Source of the DNA: Onthophagus taurus
Lineage: Eukaryota > Arthropoda > Insecta > Coleoptera > Scarabaeidae
Reading direction: 5' to 3'
Length of the DNA: 64,000 bases
Assembly (NCBI RefSeq): GCF_036711975.1
Contig: NC_091972.1
Coordinates: 7,011,001 to 7,075,000 of the forward strand
Part shown: one piece after another, positions 35,831-48,018 of the stretch
Numbering within the stretch: position 1 is the stretch's first letter
How the letters are laid out: each line of letters opens with the position of its first letter
The notes under the pieces: model-generated
Databases searched by the model: none
What the model saw: only the letters and a program-made list of their open reading frames with translations
What the model was told of the DNA's origin: nothing
Made by a program: the position numbers and the translations under genes

Positions 35831-38800
35831 TTAATTACGTTTCGATGAATTAATTAAATACTTGCAGCAATGCGTCAATAAGTGCTTTTCCCCTGTTATA
35901 TCATGTATAGGCCCCATTTCTCTTGTATAAATATCTAATCCGTACTGACCCTCTTCAGGAAAACTTATATTAAACGTAACAATATCGTCTGAAACGTTAT
36001 GCGTTACAAATTTGGACAAGCGTTTTTCTTCGACACCGTTTTTATGGAGTGTGGCCATAAAATCAGTTAATGGACGAGACATACGAAATTGTATTTCTAA
36101 TTCTCTTCCTGCAAATACTAAAGCGTCCTAAAAAAATAAAAATTTGTATCAATTTTATTGTAATATATTATTATTTTTACTTGATGTGTTATTGGAACCA
36201 ATCCAAATAATCTTGTAGCTTTAGTTGGTCCCCATTCTCCACTTGCACAATCAGGAAGTGGAACCATCACTGTTTGCAAATCTTCGCAACATATTTTAAA
36301 TTTGCAAACACTTTTAAATTTCATTGGTTCCCCTGTTAAATATTCTTTTGGTGTCACAGCGTTTGCAAAAATGTCTAATAAGAAAGCTCCACTACACGGT
36401 GCATGGACGCGGAAAGCTACCATATTCCCCACAACTGATTGCATAACAAAACGTTTAAGTGAAACCGCCTCGAAACTATCTCCATCACTGTCATAAAATT
36501 TTAAATTATAATGGAAAATTAAACTTCCTTGCATATGAGCCGGCATTGCTATTCGTACGGTTGCTGCTCCAGTTGAATCAGTAAACATAACCGCTTTTGT
36601 ATTTGGATCAGAAAAGTATAATCCATACCGGAAAAATAACGATCTTACGAAGGGTAATTCTTCGAATTCTTGAAGAGATATTTGTTGTTTTAATAACTGC
36701 CATTCCGGTTGTAATGGGTAAAATTCGTAGATAAATTCTTTAGGGTCTGTTAAGAAATAATGATCATCATATTCATACCTAAAAAAAATTGTAAGAAAAA
36801 ATATTAATAAATTATAATTATCTAAAAAATCACCTTAAACTATCTGATTTGGTTTTATTTCCAGCTTTAGGTGCCTCTTTGGCATTAACCAAGTGTCTAG
36901 CGCCCCAATTGCATTGCACAAATCTCCAAGCACCAGCAACATAAACGGCATTCCACGAATTTCTAAATCGATTATCCTCGAAACGAACTCCGGGTTGATA
37001 ACCAGCCGATTTTGAATATCCCTTGATAACAACGCAGTGTAAACCTGCGTAACTAAAATATAGAAACATGTTAATAAAAGATACCGGGTTTAGGCGCACG
37101 TCTCTCAAGACGGCTAAACCCGAATAATTCTAGTTCTAAGACTTGAGTTAGTTCTAGTGATAGTGCTAGTACAATACTAGAACTAACACTAGACCTAGAA
37201 CTAGAAATATTCGCGTTTAGCCGCACGTCTCTCAAGACGGCTAAACACGAATGATTCTAGATCTAGGTCTTGCGTTAGTTTTAGTGATAGTACTACTGTA
37301 AAACTAGAACTAGCACTAGACCTAGAACTAGAAAGTATGGCGTTTAGCCGCACGTCTTTCAAAACGGCTAAACCCAAATGATTCTAGTTTTAGATCTTGT
37401 GTTAGTTCTAGTGATAGGGCTAGAGTAAAACTAGAACTAACACTAGACCTAGAACTAGAAATATTCGGGTTTAGCCGCACGTCTCTCAAGACGGCTAAAC
37501 CCGAATCATTCTAGTTTTAGGTCTTGTGTTAGTTCTAGTGATAGGGCTAATGTAAAATTAGAACTAATACTAGCCATAGAAATAGAAATATTCGCGTTTA
37601 GCCGCACGTCTCTCAAGACGGCTAAACACGAATAATTCTAGATCTAGGTCTGGCGTTAGTTCTAGTGATAGTACTACTGTAACCCAACTGTTTCTAGTTC
37701 TAGGTCTAGTGTTGGTTCTAGTTTTAGTGCAATAAAAACATGCAACATAGTGATATCTTATGCTAACTATCGCTACCTACCACTAGCACTAGAACTAACA
37801 TTAGACATACAAACAGAAACATTTAGACATGTTGCATTTTATGTGGGACAAAATAAGTAGGTACGCCCTAGTTTCTATGGAAATATATTTTTGTATATTG
37901 CATTTTAAGTCAAATTCACTGTATGTAATTTAATTTACTTTTTAATGCAATAATTTCGTTTAATCATAAACTTTGAACAATAAAAATTAATTACAAATAT
38001 ATTAAAAACAAAAAATTATTTTAATTACCTGCAAAGACGTTTAAAAAGCACATGATAACTTTCTGTTCCATTTTTAATTCCTCTTAACAACCCCATCGGG
38101 GTATCCCCCCTTAAATTATCATCAAAAGACATTGTATTTAAATTTTTAACAGTTATCCATCGGAATATTGTTCGTGCTTTTTCAATATCAGAACCGCATC
38201 TTCCAACTAATTGACGGACTAAATCTGTAAACGATTTTTGATCTTCTTGAGCAACCTAAACAAGAAAATAGCGCGTTAAAAAAGGAATAATAAAAGTGTT
38301 TAATATCATACTGATATAGCAATTTGATCAACATTAGCAAATTCAATGGGGTCACTATAAATTTGAAATTTGCTTAAAGCTGGAGGTGCTGGAACGGGGG
38401 CGTGACTCGGATACGGAGGTAAATCGTCCGTGTATCCGACATCTTCGTTTCCATCGACATACAAAGACTCCGCCATCATGTATTCACTTCGTTTTTCGTT
38501 TATTAATTCCAACATTTCGTGACTTTGCTTTTCAACTAAAGCGGCCGTTGCAGCTCTAAAAACAATTTACTTGAGATAATGATAAAATTAAGTAAATTTA
38601 AAACGCGATATTTATTCCTAAACTTACAAACATTTATTTAACGAATTTATAGTGGTGTATAACATAACCACCTTGAAAGGTACGTTTCGCGAGTAAACAA
38701 AATCATCTTGTGGTCTAACTATAGCAATTTTGTTTGATCAACATATTTGAACCCATGACAACCACAAGGTAATTAAATCGCAAAATATAAACGTACCGTT

Positions 38801-41800
38801 CATGTTCCAACATTTTCCTTGTAAGCGATTCTTTCTTTTTGTCCCTACGCAAGGTCATGTTCTTTTCGAGGTCTTCGCGTTCCTGTTGGTGCCTCAACGT
38901 GAGAATATTCTGTTCGTCACGTTTCCTCTTCACCTGCATCTCACGTTCGAAACGATTCGTTAATCGTTCTAATTCTTTTTCCCATTCATCCTATATGCAA
39001 GTAAAGAGTTACTAAAATTATTTTAAAACAATCTACTTATCGATAGAAAGAAAATGTAATAGTAGTAATAATATAAATCTTAAAAAAAAATTGTGTTCTC
39101 ATAGTAAAACGGTAAATAATCCGTCATAGAACGTGCATTTCATATGAGGAGGGCTTTCTAATCCGTAATCGCGAGCCAACACGGAGGCCTGCCTTTGCAT
39201 TGTTGTGTCCAAACGATGGATGCGCCTTCCGTTTTACCAATTATCTCTTATTCTTTTCTACGTTATGTACGGCGGCTACAACGGTTCCACTCTATAAACC
39301 ACATCACCGGGTTGTTTGTGCTTGTCACCGATTTCAAAAAGATAAATAAGTAGGATTAACAAATCGGGTCAAGGACACGAACATGATCACCAAAACAATC
39401 AAAGGTGTGCAACGAATTATCACTTATTTAATAAAAAGATTACTTACATGAATCTCGTCTCGAATACGTCTTTCTTCTTCTTCTCTATGTCTCGCAAATT
39501 TCCTATATAAATCATCTTCTTCTTTTCGATGTTTCATTTCTAATCTTCGTTGTTCATCACGATCCTTTAATAAACAACGAAAAACATAGAGAATTAGATA
39601 AAAAGTGGTTAAATTTAATGATTGCAAATTAAATGATGAAATCCAATTATGTATCTAAGTAGTAAATGGTAAAACACCAGGAAGTGAAAAATATTACGTA
39701 AAACACCATTCGAGTCCGAGAGGCCGCGGGTAAACAGCAACCGCAGGCCTCGTTTTTCTTTTCCCGTCCCACGGTCCCGCGACCGGACGGACAATACTGT
39801 GAAAGACGCCGGTTATTTATCTCGAATTTGAAACGCGCGGTTTCGTTTTGCCTTCTTTTTCTTAGATTATGTGTGCAAGGAAGTCCGCTGGCATAGATTC
39901 TAAATTACCGGGTTTGTTAATGACACCAGGAAAAAAAATAAAAATGAAAAAGATAAGTGTAACAGTGAGAAATAACATTTTTTTTAAAACAGTAGGTTTT
40001 TCGATGATTCTTAAAGAAATATAAACATTTTAGAATATTTGTACCAATACAGATGTTGATAAATTTATCTCCCTTTTATTTCAGATATACCGAAACGACT
40101 AGATAGATGATAGAGAAAGGATGATATTGTGGTGAATAATCTGGAATAACAGAAGAGCGAAATGATACACTAAGATGTAACTTAACCAGTCTAGAATTCT
40201 TTCCACGGACTACAACCAGAGACTGACTACCTGAAGCAGTAGGAGGATGAAAAGGGAATATATAAACGGGCAGATTGAGAGAATTGAAGAGGATATTAAG
40301 AAGAATAGAATAAGAGGGAAGTATCAATACCTAAAAATATTAAGAACTAGGTATAAACCTCAAAAATCTCTGCAAGAATAAGGAGGGCTAAATAATAAGT
40401 GACAAACAAGGCGTAAAAGATGTTTGAAAACAATACTTTCACAATCTATTGGGATCTGGGCATCATATCTCCCATTTATAAAAAAGGTGACAAACTTGTC
40501 TGCAAGAACTACCGCAGATTTTCCCTTTTCTGTACGATATACAAGAATAACACAAACAAATGGAGCATATTTCAAACTAGCTCACTCCATGTGTTCAGAT
40601 CACAAGACTTACATCAAACTAAAGCTAGAACTAGAAACTTTCGGACTTAGCCAAGCGTTTAACGTTTCGGATGCCATGTTACAATCTTCTTCAGACACAA
40701 GTTCGAAATGAAACATCCAAAACGTCAAACGCTTTGTCAACGGACGCATGGCTAAATCCGTTTCTAGTTTGAAGTCTAGTGTTAGTTCTAGTTTTATGCA
40801 ATAAACACCGGTCGTGGAAGCCTTCGTACTTATAAGACTTATTTCGGCAAAGATGATAACATATAAAGCAATCGTGACATATGGTAGTAAAACATGGGTA
40901 CTGTCGAAAAAATCAAGTGATAAACTTGACATCTTAGAAAGAAAAGTATTGCGTAGAGCCTGAGACCAATTCGAGATCATATATCAGTTTTCCAAAGCTG
41001 TCACCTTTCTTGGAATTCATTAGAATACAAAGAAGTGAAGATTCTCAACAGGTTGTGAGCAGGAGATCTAAGTGATAATGGAGAATGGACAGGAAAAGAG
41101 ACCTATGAGAAGGCCACGGAAACGCTGAGAAGACGCAGTGAGCGATGATGCACGGAATCTTCTGGGCTTTTGGGTTGGAAAAGGGCAACGTCGGACCAAG
41201 CGAGTGGAGACAAAGATTAAGGGAAGATAAGGCCCGACTTGGGCTGTAGAGCCATAGAAGAAGATGAAGATTTAAATGAATATTAATATGTTAACGCAAA
41301 CTCAAATAAAGTATGGTAAGATTAAAAAAGAGTTGTGATCAATTTTGAAGTAAACTCATATCATCAATACGTTTTAGGTTGTAAGATTATACAAAAAATA
41401 TGACGAATTAGAACGAGTAAAATTATACATTAAAAATGTGGACATCCACTTGCAATAAATTTAAAAAATCTAATTAATTTAAATAATGTTATAAATTGAA
41501 TTGAATCGAAACGAATAATTGGACATTTTTAATATAGGTGAATAGGTATTAATCATTATGGTATTTCCAAATATATGCAAAAATTTTATATTATTAGGTA
41601 ATTCCTAGAATTATAAAAGTAATTACATAAAATCTGGGACTTTGTATTATTCTAATTCAATTTGTCAATTATACGTATTTGTCGTTTCACCGCAAAAGAT
41701 CCCTGGTAAGTTTATGTGTTAATAGTTTATAATTGAAATAATTTAATAAAAATTTATACAACAAACTAATGTGACATCTGTGTGGAAACATTTACTTTAT

Positions 41801-44800
41801 TTCTTATAATATATCATCTTGCCATCATGTAAACTTGCTATAAAACCTTCGATTAGTTTCTGGGAAGTACCTCAAAACGTTGAAATATTATTTAGAAAGT
41901 TGCGCGAACCTCTACCAAGACACCACTGCTTACAAATATTAGATCCAGTATTTCCGAGAAAACGTAATTCATCGTTATCTGATTTCTTAGAGTTTTGGCT
42001 CAACAAATTTCATACCTACTAAAATTTATCGCTTGTTCTGAGAAATATTTTCATGATTTCTTTAATTTTCTCTTCAGTATTTAGTTAGAGTGATGTCTTG
42101 TCAATTTCGGTTCAAAGCGAAAAGGTCTTAATAATGAAGAAGCCTTAAAATAGCTTGCGGATAGATAAATTCAATATTCGTTAAGAGATAGTTCGTAACC
42201 TTCGAGTTAAAGTTAGTATAAATTAGTAGTACATTAAAATATTATTAATTAAAATAGTTAGCTAGACGCGCTTCTTGAAACAATGAGAGAGTTGTCAACA
42301 ATGCTGAGAGAGCTAACAGCCCAGACAACCAATTTCGTATTAATATTTTCCTTTTTTTGCAACAAGTAATATTCTTTTGAATTGTTGTCTTTCATATAAG
42401 GGCCTATACATTACGGCTATTACGTTATAAATTTATCATTAGATATCGTATTTGGCGATAAATATAATAAGCGGTGTAGTTAAATAGCTGTAAATAAAAT
42501 TTGACATAATAAAAAAAAAATTTTGTAGGCGTTTTTCACAAGTATTCAAGAATCACCGACCTACGTTTTACGCGGTCTTGTTGTCTTATTAAGAAGGTCT
42601 CGAGACTCGCGACAAAACGACGCGGTAACGCCCCCATACATAAACCACCTTCACAGGTTTGACCCGAAAATGGAATGGATACAGTCACGGACAACGAACG
42701 GCACGACGACGTCATCACATTACGTCACGATTATCTTGAAATTTTCAAATCACGATTTTTATGTGGAATGCCCTAAATAGGAAACGATACCGACTACCTA
42801 AATAACACTTACAATTAGAAAAAAAAACCGACTCGAAGTCTTTAAATTTTTCACGTTTAGAGGAAGTATCTTATAGAAAGTCTCTCTACAAAAGAGTTCG
42901 AAACTTGCGGTGTAAAAGTGTATGTTGCCGCTAAATATGGGAAGTTAAAGAGAAATCAATTTGACGATTTTATGTGGTTGTTTCCTAAAACGATTAAGAT
43001 GTTGAAAATTGTCTTCGCTCAAGGCGGAAGACTTTGTAAAATATATTTTTAACGCTTTTTAAATTTAAATAAAGAAAATTAAATTTATTATTTACATTGG
43101 ACGACTGGATAAAAACGGAAACGTGACAACTGCGTTGATCCATAAAGTTAAACAAAGTCTACTTCCGGTGTATTTATGCATATACGCACGATATGGTTCG
43201 TAAACAAGATCCTTGTAGGGTTTGTTTTATTTGCAATATAACTTTTTCAAACATATTGTTTCTTCTTTATCCACAAAAAGTAAAACCAATAAATTAAAAT
43301 CGTGTCAAACAACAGTAATTTTAAATACAATAATTATCTCACTGATTTGCTATTTTCCGAACATAATATAGGTTAAGAAACCGGTAACTGACGGTCAGAT
43401 TCTATTGTGTTAATTTTTTTCTTTCGAACAGCTATAAATTCACAACTGTAACACTAAAGATGTAAAATTATAATTTAATTTTCTTTCACTACCAGAACCC
43501 GAGTAATTCTCATCAATTATCATACATATTCTGAGGTGAAAGTGGTCGTTGAAGTGACTTGCTCGCCCGGTTTCCGTTTTACTAAAGTTGTTCTCATTTT
43601 CATTTCGGGTTCGAATCGTTTCCTCTCAAAAAAAAATTCGAATTAATTTCTATAAGCATCTGGAGATAAAAAAAGAAATTATGTGCGCTTCTTTTTTAAT
43701 CTTAGGTGTTTTCTAAAACAATAAAATCGATCAAAAGGAGACATAGACTTTCACTATTTGACAGATGTGTTTACTGATTTCTTTTCTTAAATACGTCTTT
43801 AAGAAAAAGACTTTTCGCCTTCTGCTCATTTATATCGCTAGGTAAATCATTAGAGATTCCCAACAGGAAAATTAAAAGTTATTTGAAATCAATTTATCCA
43901 GATTGACATTAGTACCAACTCTAAACGATACTTTTTTCTTCTCTTTTATTTTCAAAACAGATGGTTGATTAACAGGCGCGGTCTGTTATAAATAAGTAAT
44001 CGATTTGATTCAAATAAAATCTATTTTGTATTTAATTTTATAATAAATAATCAATTAAGGTAAAATTAAATCATTTCTTTTTGACTTTTTCGTTACGTTT
44101 CAATACTTAAATAGATCACGAAACGCTTCATGTACTGATAAATCTTTTGCACCAACTTCTCACTGTCAATTAAATCATCCAACAGTAGATATCTAGAGCA
44201 TGAAATTCCTGTACGTGCTTTATTACAACTTTATTTAAAGAGGTTTTTCCTTCTTTGATTTTTTTCGTATTTCAAGTTTAACACGAAACTTTTTACTTAA
44301 AATCCGGTTTGTGTTTAAGACTTTCCACAACCAACAAACCAAAACGGAAACTTTGTATAATCATATATGTTAAATAAATAAAGGCTTGACTTCCAAGAAA
44401 AATTTACAAAAAAAATCAAATGTGCCAATTTATTCATTAGAGTATATTTAAAAAAAGTTATCAAGAAGCTTATCTATTGATTTTGTAGCTAAATACATAT
44501 ACGAGTACATATATATATGGTTAAAGTTCTGAAACGAAGTCGTTTGTAAGTCTATCGGTAAAGTTTCACTGACTTTATTATATTTGACCATATATTTGGT
44601 AACCCGACTGTTCAACCATTATTTTTCCTCTTGTAACGTTATCTCTTGCAAGTACAATGCATTTTCAGCTTAAATATAGACGGTCAACGGAAGCAATACT
44701 GGCACATCTTGCTTATAATTGCTAATAAGTCGTGCCATTACTGTTGTCACTGTACAAATATTATCTCTTTTGGTATTCTAAACCAATATTCAAGTATTCA

Positions 44801-47800
44801 AGCTAACCGTTTACGCGAAACACTCAAATCTTTTCTCATCATTTTAAATAATGAGAAGGTAACACAGGAATTTGCAAGTCAGTAAAAGTTTATTCCATGT
44901 ATTTATTTATTATAAAAAAGTCCTCTATAAAACTTTTTAGAAACTCTTCATAATTAAACAACGCGAAAAATTATTTTCCATCAACTTCCGGACTTCACAT
45001 AACGGATTCATTGCGTAAGTTAACTTCTAAGAAGTTGCGTATATATCGACTTTGCTTCGTAAAAAGTAACAAACCAACAATACGACTTTCACAAAACAAT
45101 TCTTAAATTCCTTCGTGATTTATTAGAAAATGTTAATTTTAATAGGTGTATAAAGAGATTTTTCATTTTTTTTATTTCATAGCAATAATATATAAATAAT
45201 ATTTTCTTTAACTCACCAAATAACAGTCTATCGGTTTCTCTCGATGTGTCCTATAAGCTTTTTGTAACTCGGTTTGTTTTAAAGCGTGAGCGATGTGCAG
45301 TGCCGAAGCGTCGAATCTTCCGTATTGGTAACCAGGTGAATCCGAGTGATTGGTTTGTGGATAAGAATTGGGGCTATAATGACCATGTCGATCGTATCCG
45401 GGTGGTGAAGCTTGTAGATTTGAATTTCCATTGATGTGAGTTTTTACATTTATAGCTAAAAGAAAAAAATATAAATTTAAAAAACTGATTATCTCTTTTA
45501 AACATAAATAAAACCGGAACTTATTGTTGTTAAGTTTAATCCACTTAAATTTTATTTTAAGAAGTGTTTTTGTGTATTTATAGGCTAACTAAAGCGTGAT
45601 TCGAATAGAAAATGATTTAACATAACGTGAAACAAATCATAAATTAAATTTAAATGACTTCCCTACACTTGATAATGCTAAAAGAAAAACTTTCTAAATT
45701 CTAAAATTCTAAACCGTACACTATTCATTTGAGCCAACATAAATCTTTCTCTTATTAAAAATAATAACCGTGACATTTGAACCTTTATGACTTCTTCTGA
45801 CTCATTCCGACTTCTTCTTTCAAGTCTTCTATGGCTTCCACAAAATTCAACGACATCACGACTCTCCCATACATAACACAAAACGTTAGATTTAAGATCT
45901 AACACAAAAGGTACAACTCAATTGTAACGGTTTTTCCATGACTTTCAAGTTCAAAGATCAAAAATTTTATATTATTTATAAGAAAAGATATTTATTAATA
46001 CATTTAATATTTCTGTTAAAATATCGTAAAATACCCAGATAAGTAAACCAAACAGTTACTGGAGTTTGTTACAGGATTTTAAAATTTTTCAAGATTTCAA
46101 AACATTTCCAGAGAAACCTATCGAATGAAACTTTTAATTATCCCCTTTGAAAAACGTGGCTAGAATGGGCAATATACATGATCGGGTAATGACAGGCAAA
46201 AGTCAAGGATTATCACCGAGAATTAGGAATAAGGTAATAGATCAAACGATTGAACGTTTTTGGAAATAATAGAGCTATTAATCTTGAAACTGTCTTCGTA
46301 AAGTTGTTCTCCTCATGAACAAAACTATAAAAAACTAGGTCAAAACCGTAACATCTCGCATTAAATCGTGAAAAACACCACCGTATATCATACTATTTTT
46401 AACATTTAGCTTAAAATTACTAAAAATTTTCATTATATCACATTAGTCACATTAGTAAGTGACATCTATATAAAAGCGTCTAAATTCCTATCAAATACTC
46501 AATATTGGATAATAATTTGTTTCCCCTAGAGATCTGAATGTTATGTCATTGATCAAGATGTTTGATAAGCTCCTGGATTGCACGACGAATATTGCAATAA
46601 AGGTTCAATAAAGGTTGATGCAGAGAATCAATGACAAAAAACAATTATTGATTTCTCAAATTTGCTCAATTTCAAATTACAATGGTCCTGATCCATTTGC
46701 TGCTTTAGCAGATTATCTTATGTAATATAAATTTCGAAAATTAAATAAAACAAAATTAAATGCATATCTTAATAATTATATAAAAACTCGTGCAACCTAG
46801 TCAAAATGAAGATACAAATTCTACTAGTTATAGAAAACGTATTACTCTCTCAATTCATATTAAACACCCAACATATGTAATCCACCTCTAAAACTTTATC
46901 AAACACTTAACCACACTTTCAATGGTATGCCACTAAATGCATACCAAGGAGTGTACTATTGACGTTATTTTGAAAGCACAGTCGTTTTTGAGAGAATACA
47001 CAGAAGAAGATCGAACTCGAGAGTGTATGTCAGAGATTCACAATAATTATTGTACAAACCAAGTAGTACTAGTGGCATTAACCTAGTAGTAGTCATAATA
47101 AACCATCAAAGTGATACTAAAACGGTTATTAGAATGGCAAAAAGTACTACAGAGTGAAGTGCAAAAAATGTACAGAAATTATGGAAATATTTTTGAAGAT
47201 CTAATTAGTTCCAAATAAAACACAACGTTCTATACAACGTGTATTGCAAATACTATGTCACAAAAAAGAAGCTTTCGAAATGTGGCTCTATAGAAGAGTA
47301 CTGAAGATCTCATTGGTGGATAAAGTAATTAACAGGGCAGTGATGGAGCGAATAGGAAAGGATTGATAAAAACCATCAAGAGAAGAAAACTGAAATATTT
47401 TAGAGATATTGTGAGAAACAGATACTTCTGAGAGCCATCCTCTAAGGGAAGGTGTATACTATAGTAGAAGAAGACCAGGGAAGAAGTATGGTAGATCTTG
47501 ATTTAAAAACTTAAGGACATAGTACTCAAAAACTACCACAATATTATTCAGAGCAGCCCGCGGGAGAAGATGTTTTTTAAAATTATTATACAACAATAAA
47601 TTCAACATCAATCAAATGATTTTAAATGAAATAAAAAATTAATAAAAAAATATTTACGTTCTCCATCAAATGATCCTCGTCCAGGTCCTCTAATTTGTTC
47701 ATTAACAAACGATGATTTTGGTACGTTTAAAGCTGACCGAATCCCAACGGATGATCCATCAAGATGTCCCGGTCCAATTTTCGGCACATGACTGCTACAA

Positions 47801-48018
47801 TAAACTTCTTTATCTTCTTGTCGATGTTGATTATTATAATAAGTTTTTAACGTTAATTTAGTACCGCACGTCGCGCATTTAAAACATCCGCTATGAAAGA
47901 ACGAGAAATCTTTTAACGGACCGACTCGGTCCACTTGGTAAACGGTGTCGTTGCATCTTAGGCACGTGCTCTCATAAAAATTCGGCCTGTACATTGATTT
48001 ATACGTACTTTGAATCAT
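35831..48018 (-). CDS. Hil: Hillarin, LIM and transglutaminase-like (KY-type) cytoskeletal protein
   Basis: Nine coding exons on the minus strand (47658-48018, 45217-45455, 39448-39564, 38797-38990, 38312-38555, 38029-38255, 36834-37052, 36181-36778, 35831-36127) give 831 residues. A LIM domain opens the protein (C19-x2-C22, HSGCFKCATC, VYCSSHV). A disordered linker (GYQYGRFDASALHIAHALKQ) and a charged coiled coil (MKHRKEEDDLYRKFARHREE) follow. Then come the transglutaminase-like domain (YAGLHCVVIKGYSKSAGYQP, NSWNAVYVAGAWRFVQCNWG) and the C-terminal domains ending CCKYLINSSKRN. Drosophila Hil has the same layout and about 818 aa and acts in cytokinesis with the septin Peanut. Intron 2 is 5.65 kb. 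The catalytic Cys and His of active transglutaminases do not seem to be kept. Start at 48018; a second ATG at 47994 fits other family starts. Confidence 0.96.
37088..37830. repeat. 127-bp hairpin minisatellite array in hillarin intron 6
   Basis: Five units start at about 37088, 37214, 37342, 37469 and 37596 (spacing 126-128 bp). A degenerate piece runs to about 37830. Each unit has GTTTAGCCG, a 14-base spacer and CGGCTAAAC, then a longer fold-back. TCTAGTTCTAGGTCTTGTG on the left is mirrored by CACTAGACCTAGAACTAGA on the right, around TGATAGTGCTA. Each unit could fold into two hairpins. It is not a CRISPR array, since the whole unit repeats without unique spacers. Confidence 0.85.
39705..39860. 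promoter_or_regulatory. GC-rich patch in hillarin intron 2, possible inner promoter
   Basis: The stretch with GAGGCCGCGGG, CGCAGGCCTCG, CCGCGACCGGACGG and GAAACGCGCGG stands out in AT-rich sequence. It lies just upstream (in hillarin sense) of exon 3. It could start a transcript lacking the LIM domain. Weak evidence. A similar patch lies at 39140-39310. Confidence 0.25.
40400..41270 (+). mobile_element. LINE fragment in hillarin intron 2
   Basis: The left part reads IYWDLGIISPIYKKGDKLVC and KNYR, the start of a reverse transcriptase. The right part (from about 40840) reads YFGKDDNI, KTWVLSKKS-like sequence, then the C-terminal DAVSDDARNLLGFWVGKGQR-like pattern ending KARLGL followed by a stop. 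A CTAG-rich fold-back lies between the two at about 40610-40835. Frames are broken. It is antisense to hillarin. Confidence 0.65.
40610..40835. repeat. CTAG-rich fold-back repeat inside a LINE
   Basis: The left arm GCTAGAACTAGAAACTTTCG with TTAGCCAAGCGTTTAACGTT is loosely mirrored by AACGTCAAACGCTTTGTC and GGCTAAATCCGTTTCTAG. The end ACACCGGTCGTGGAAGCCTT matches ACACCGGCCGTGGAAGCTTT at about 11121. The part ATGCCATGTTACAATCTTCT is the inverse of sequence at 10980-11005. So it belongs to the repeat family at 10.8-11.5 kb and shares CTAGTGTTAGTTCTAG with the array at 37.1 kb. Confidence 0.6.
41271..45216. other. Remainder of hillarin intron 2
   Basis: Mostly AT-rich without gene content. A GC-richer patch at 42535-42730 contains ACGACGTCATCACATTACGTCACG, with two CRE/AP-1-like sites, and could be an enhancer or promoter. 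Confidence 0.3.
47250..47580 (+). mobile_element. LINE C-terminal fragment in hillarin intron 1
   Basis: Broken frames read KKEAFEMWLYRRVLKISLVD and KVINRAVMERIGK, KPSREEN, RRRPGKKYGRS, FKNLRT and TTTILFRAA. These match the region after the reverse transcriptase of an insect LINE (pattern AFEMWcYRRMLkISW.d, RRR..wlkNLR.W). Several stops are present. It is antisense to hillarin. Confidence 0.7.

Noticed and set aside
37088-37740. CRISPR-like regular repeat array
   Set aside because: The full 127-bp unit repeats without unique spacers, it lies in an insect intron, and no cas genes are present.
43540-43630. Possible tRNA gene suggested by GGGTTCGAATCG
   Set aside because: No cloverleaf or A-box could be made around it. 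No tRNA or rRNA gene was found anywhere in the window by eye.
45678-45905. 75-codon minus-strand frame in hillarin intron 1
   Set aside because: No homology and no fit to hillarin phase; exons 1 and 2 join perfectly without it.
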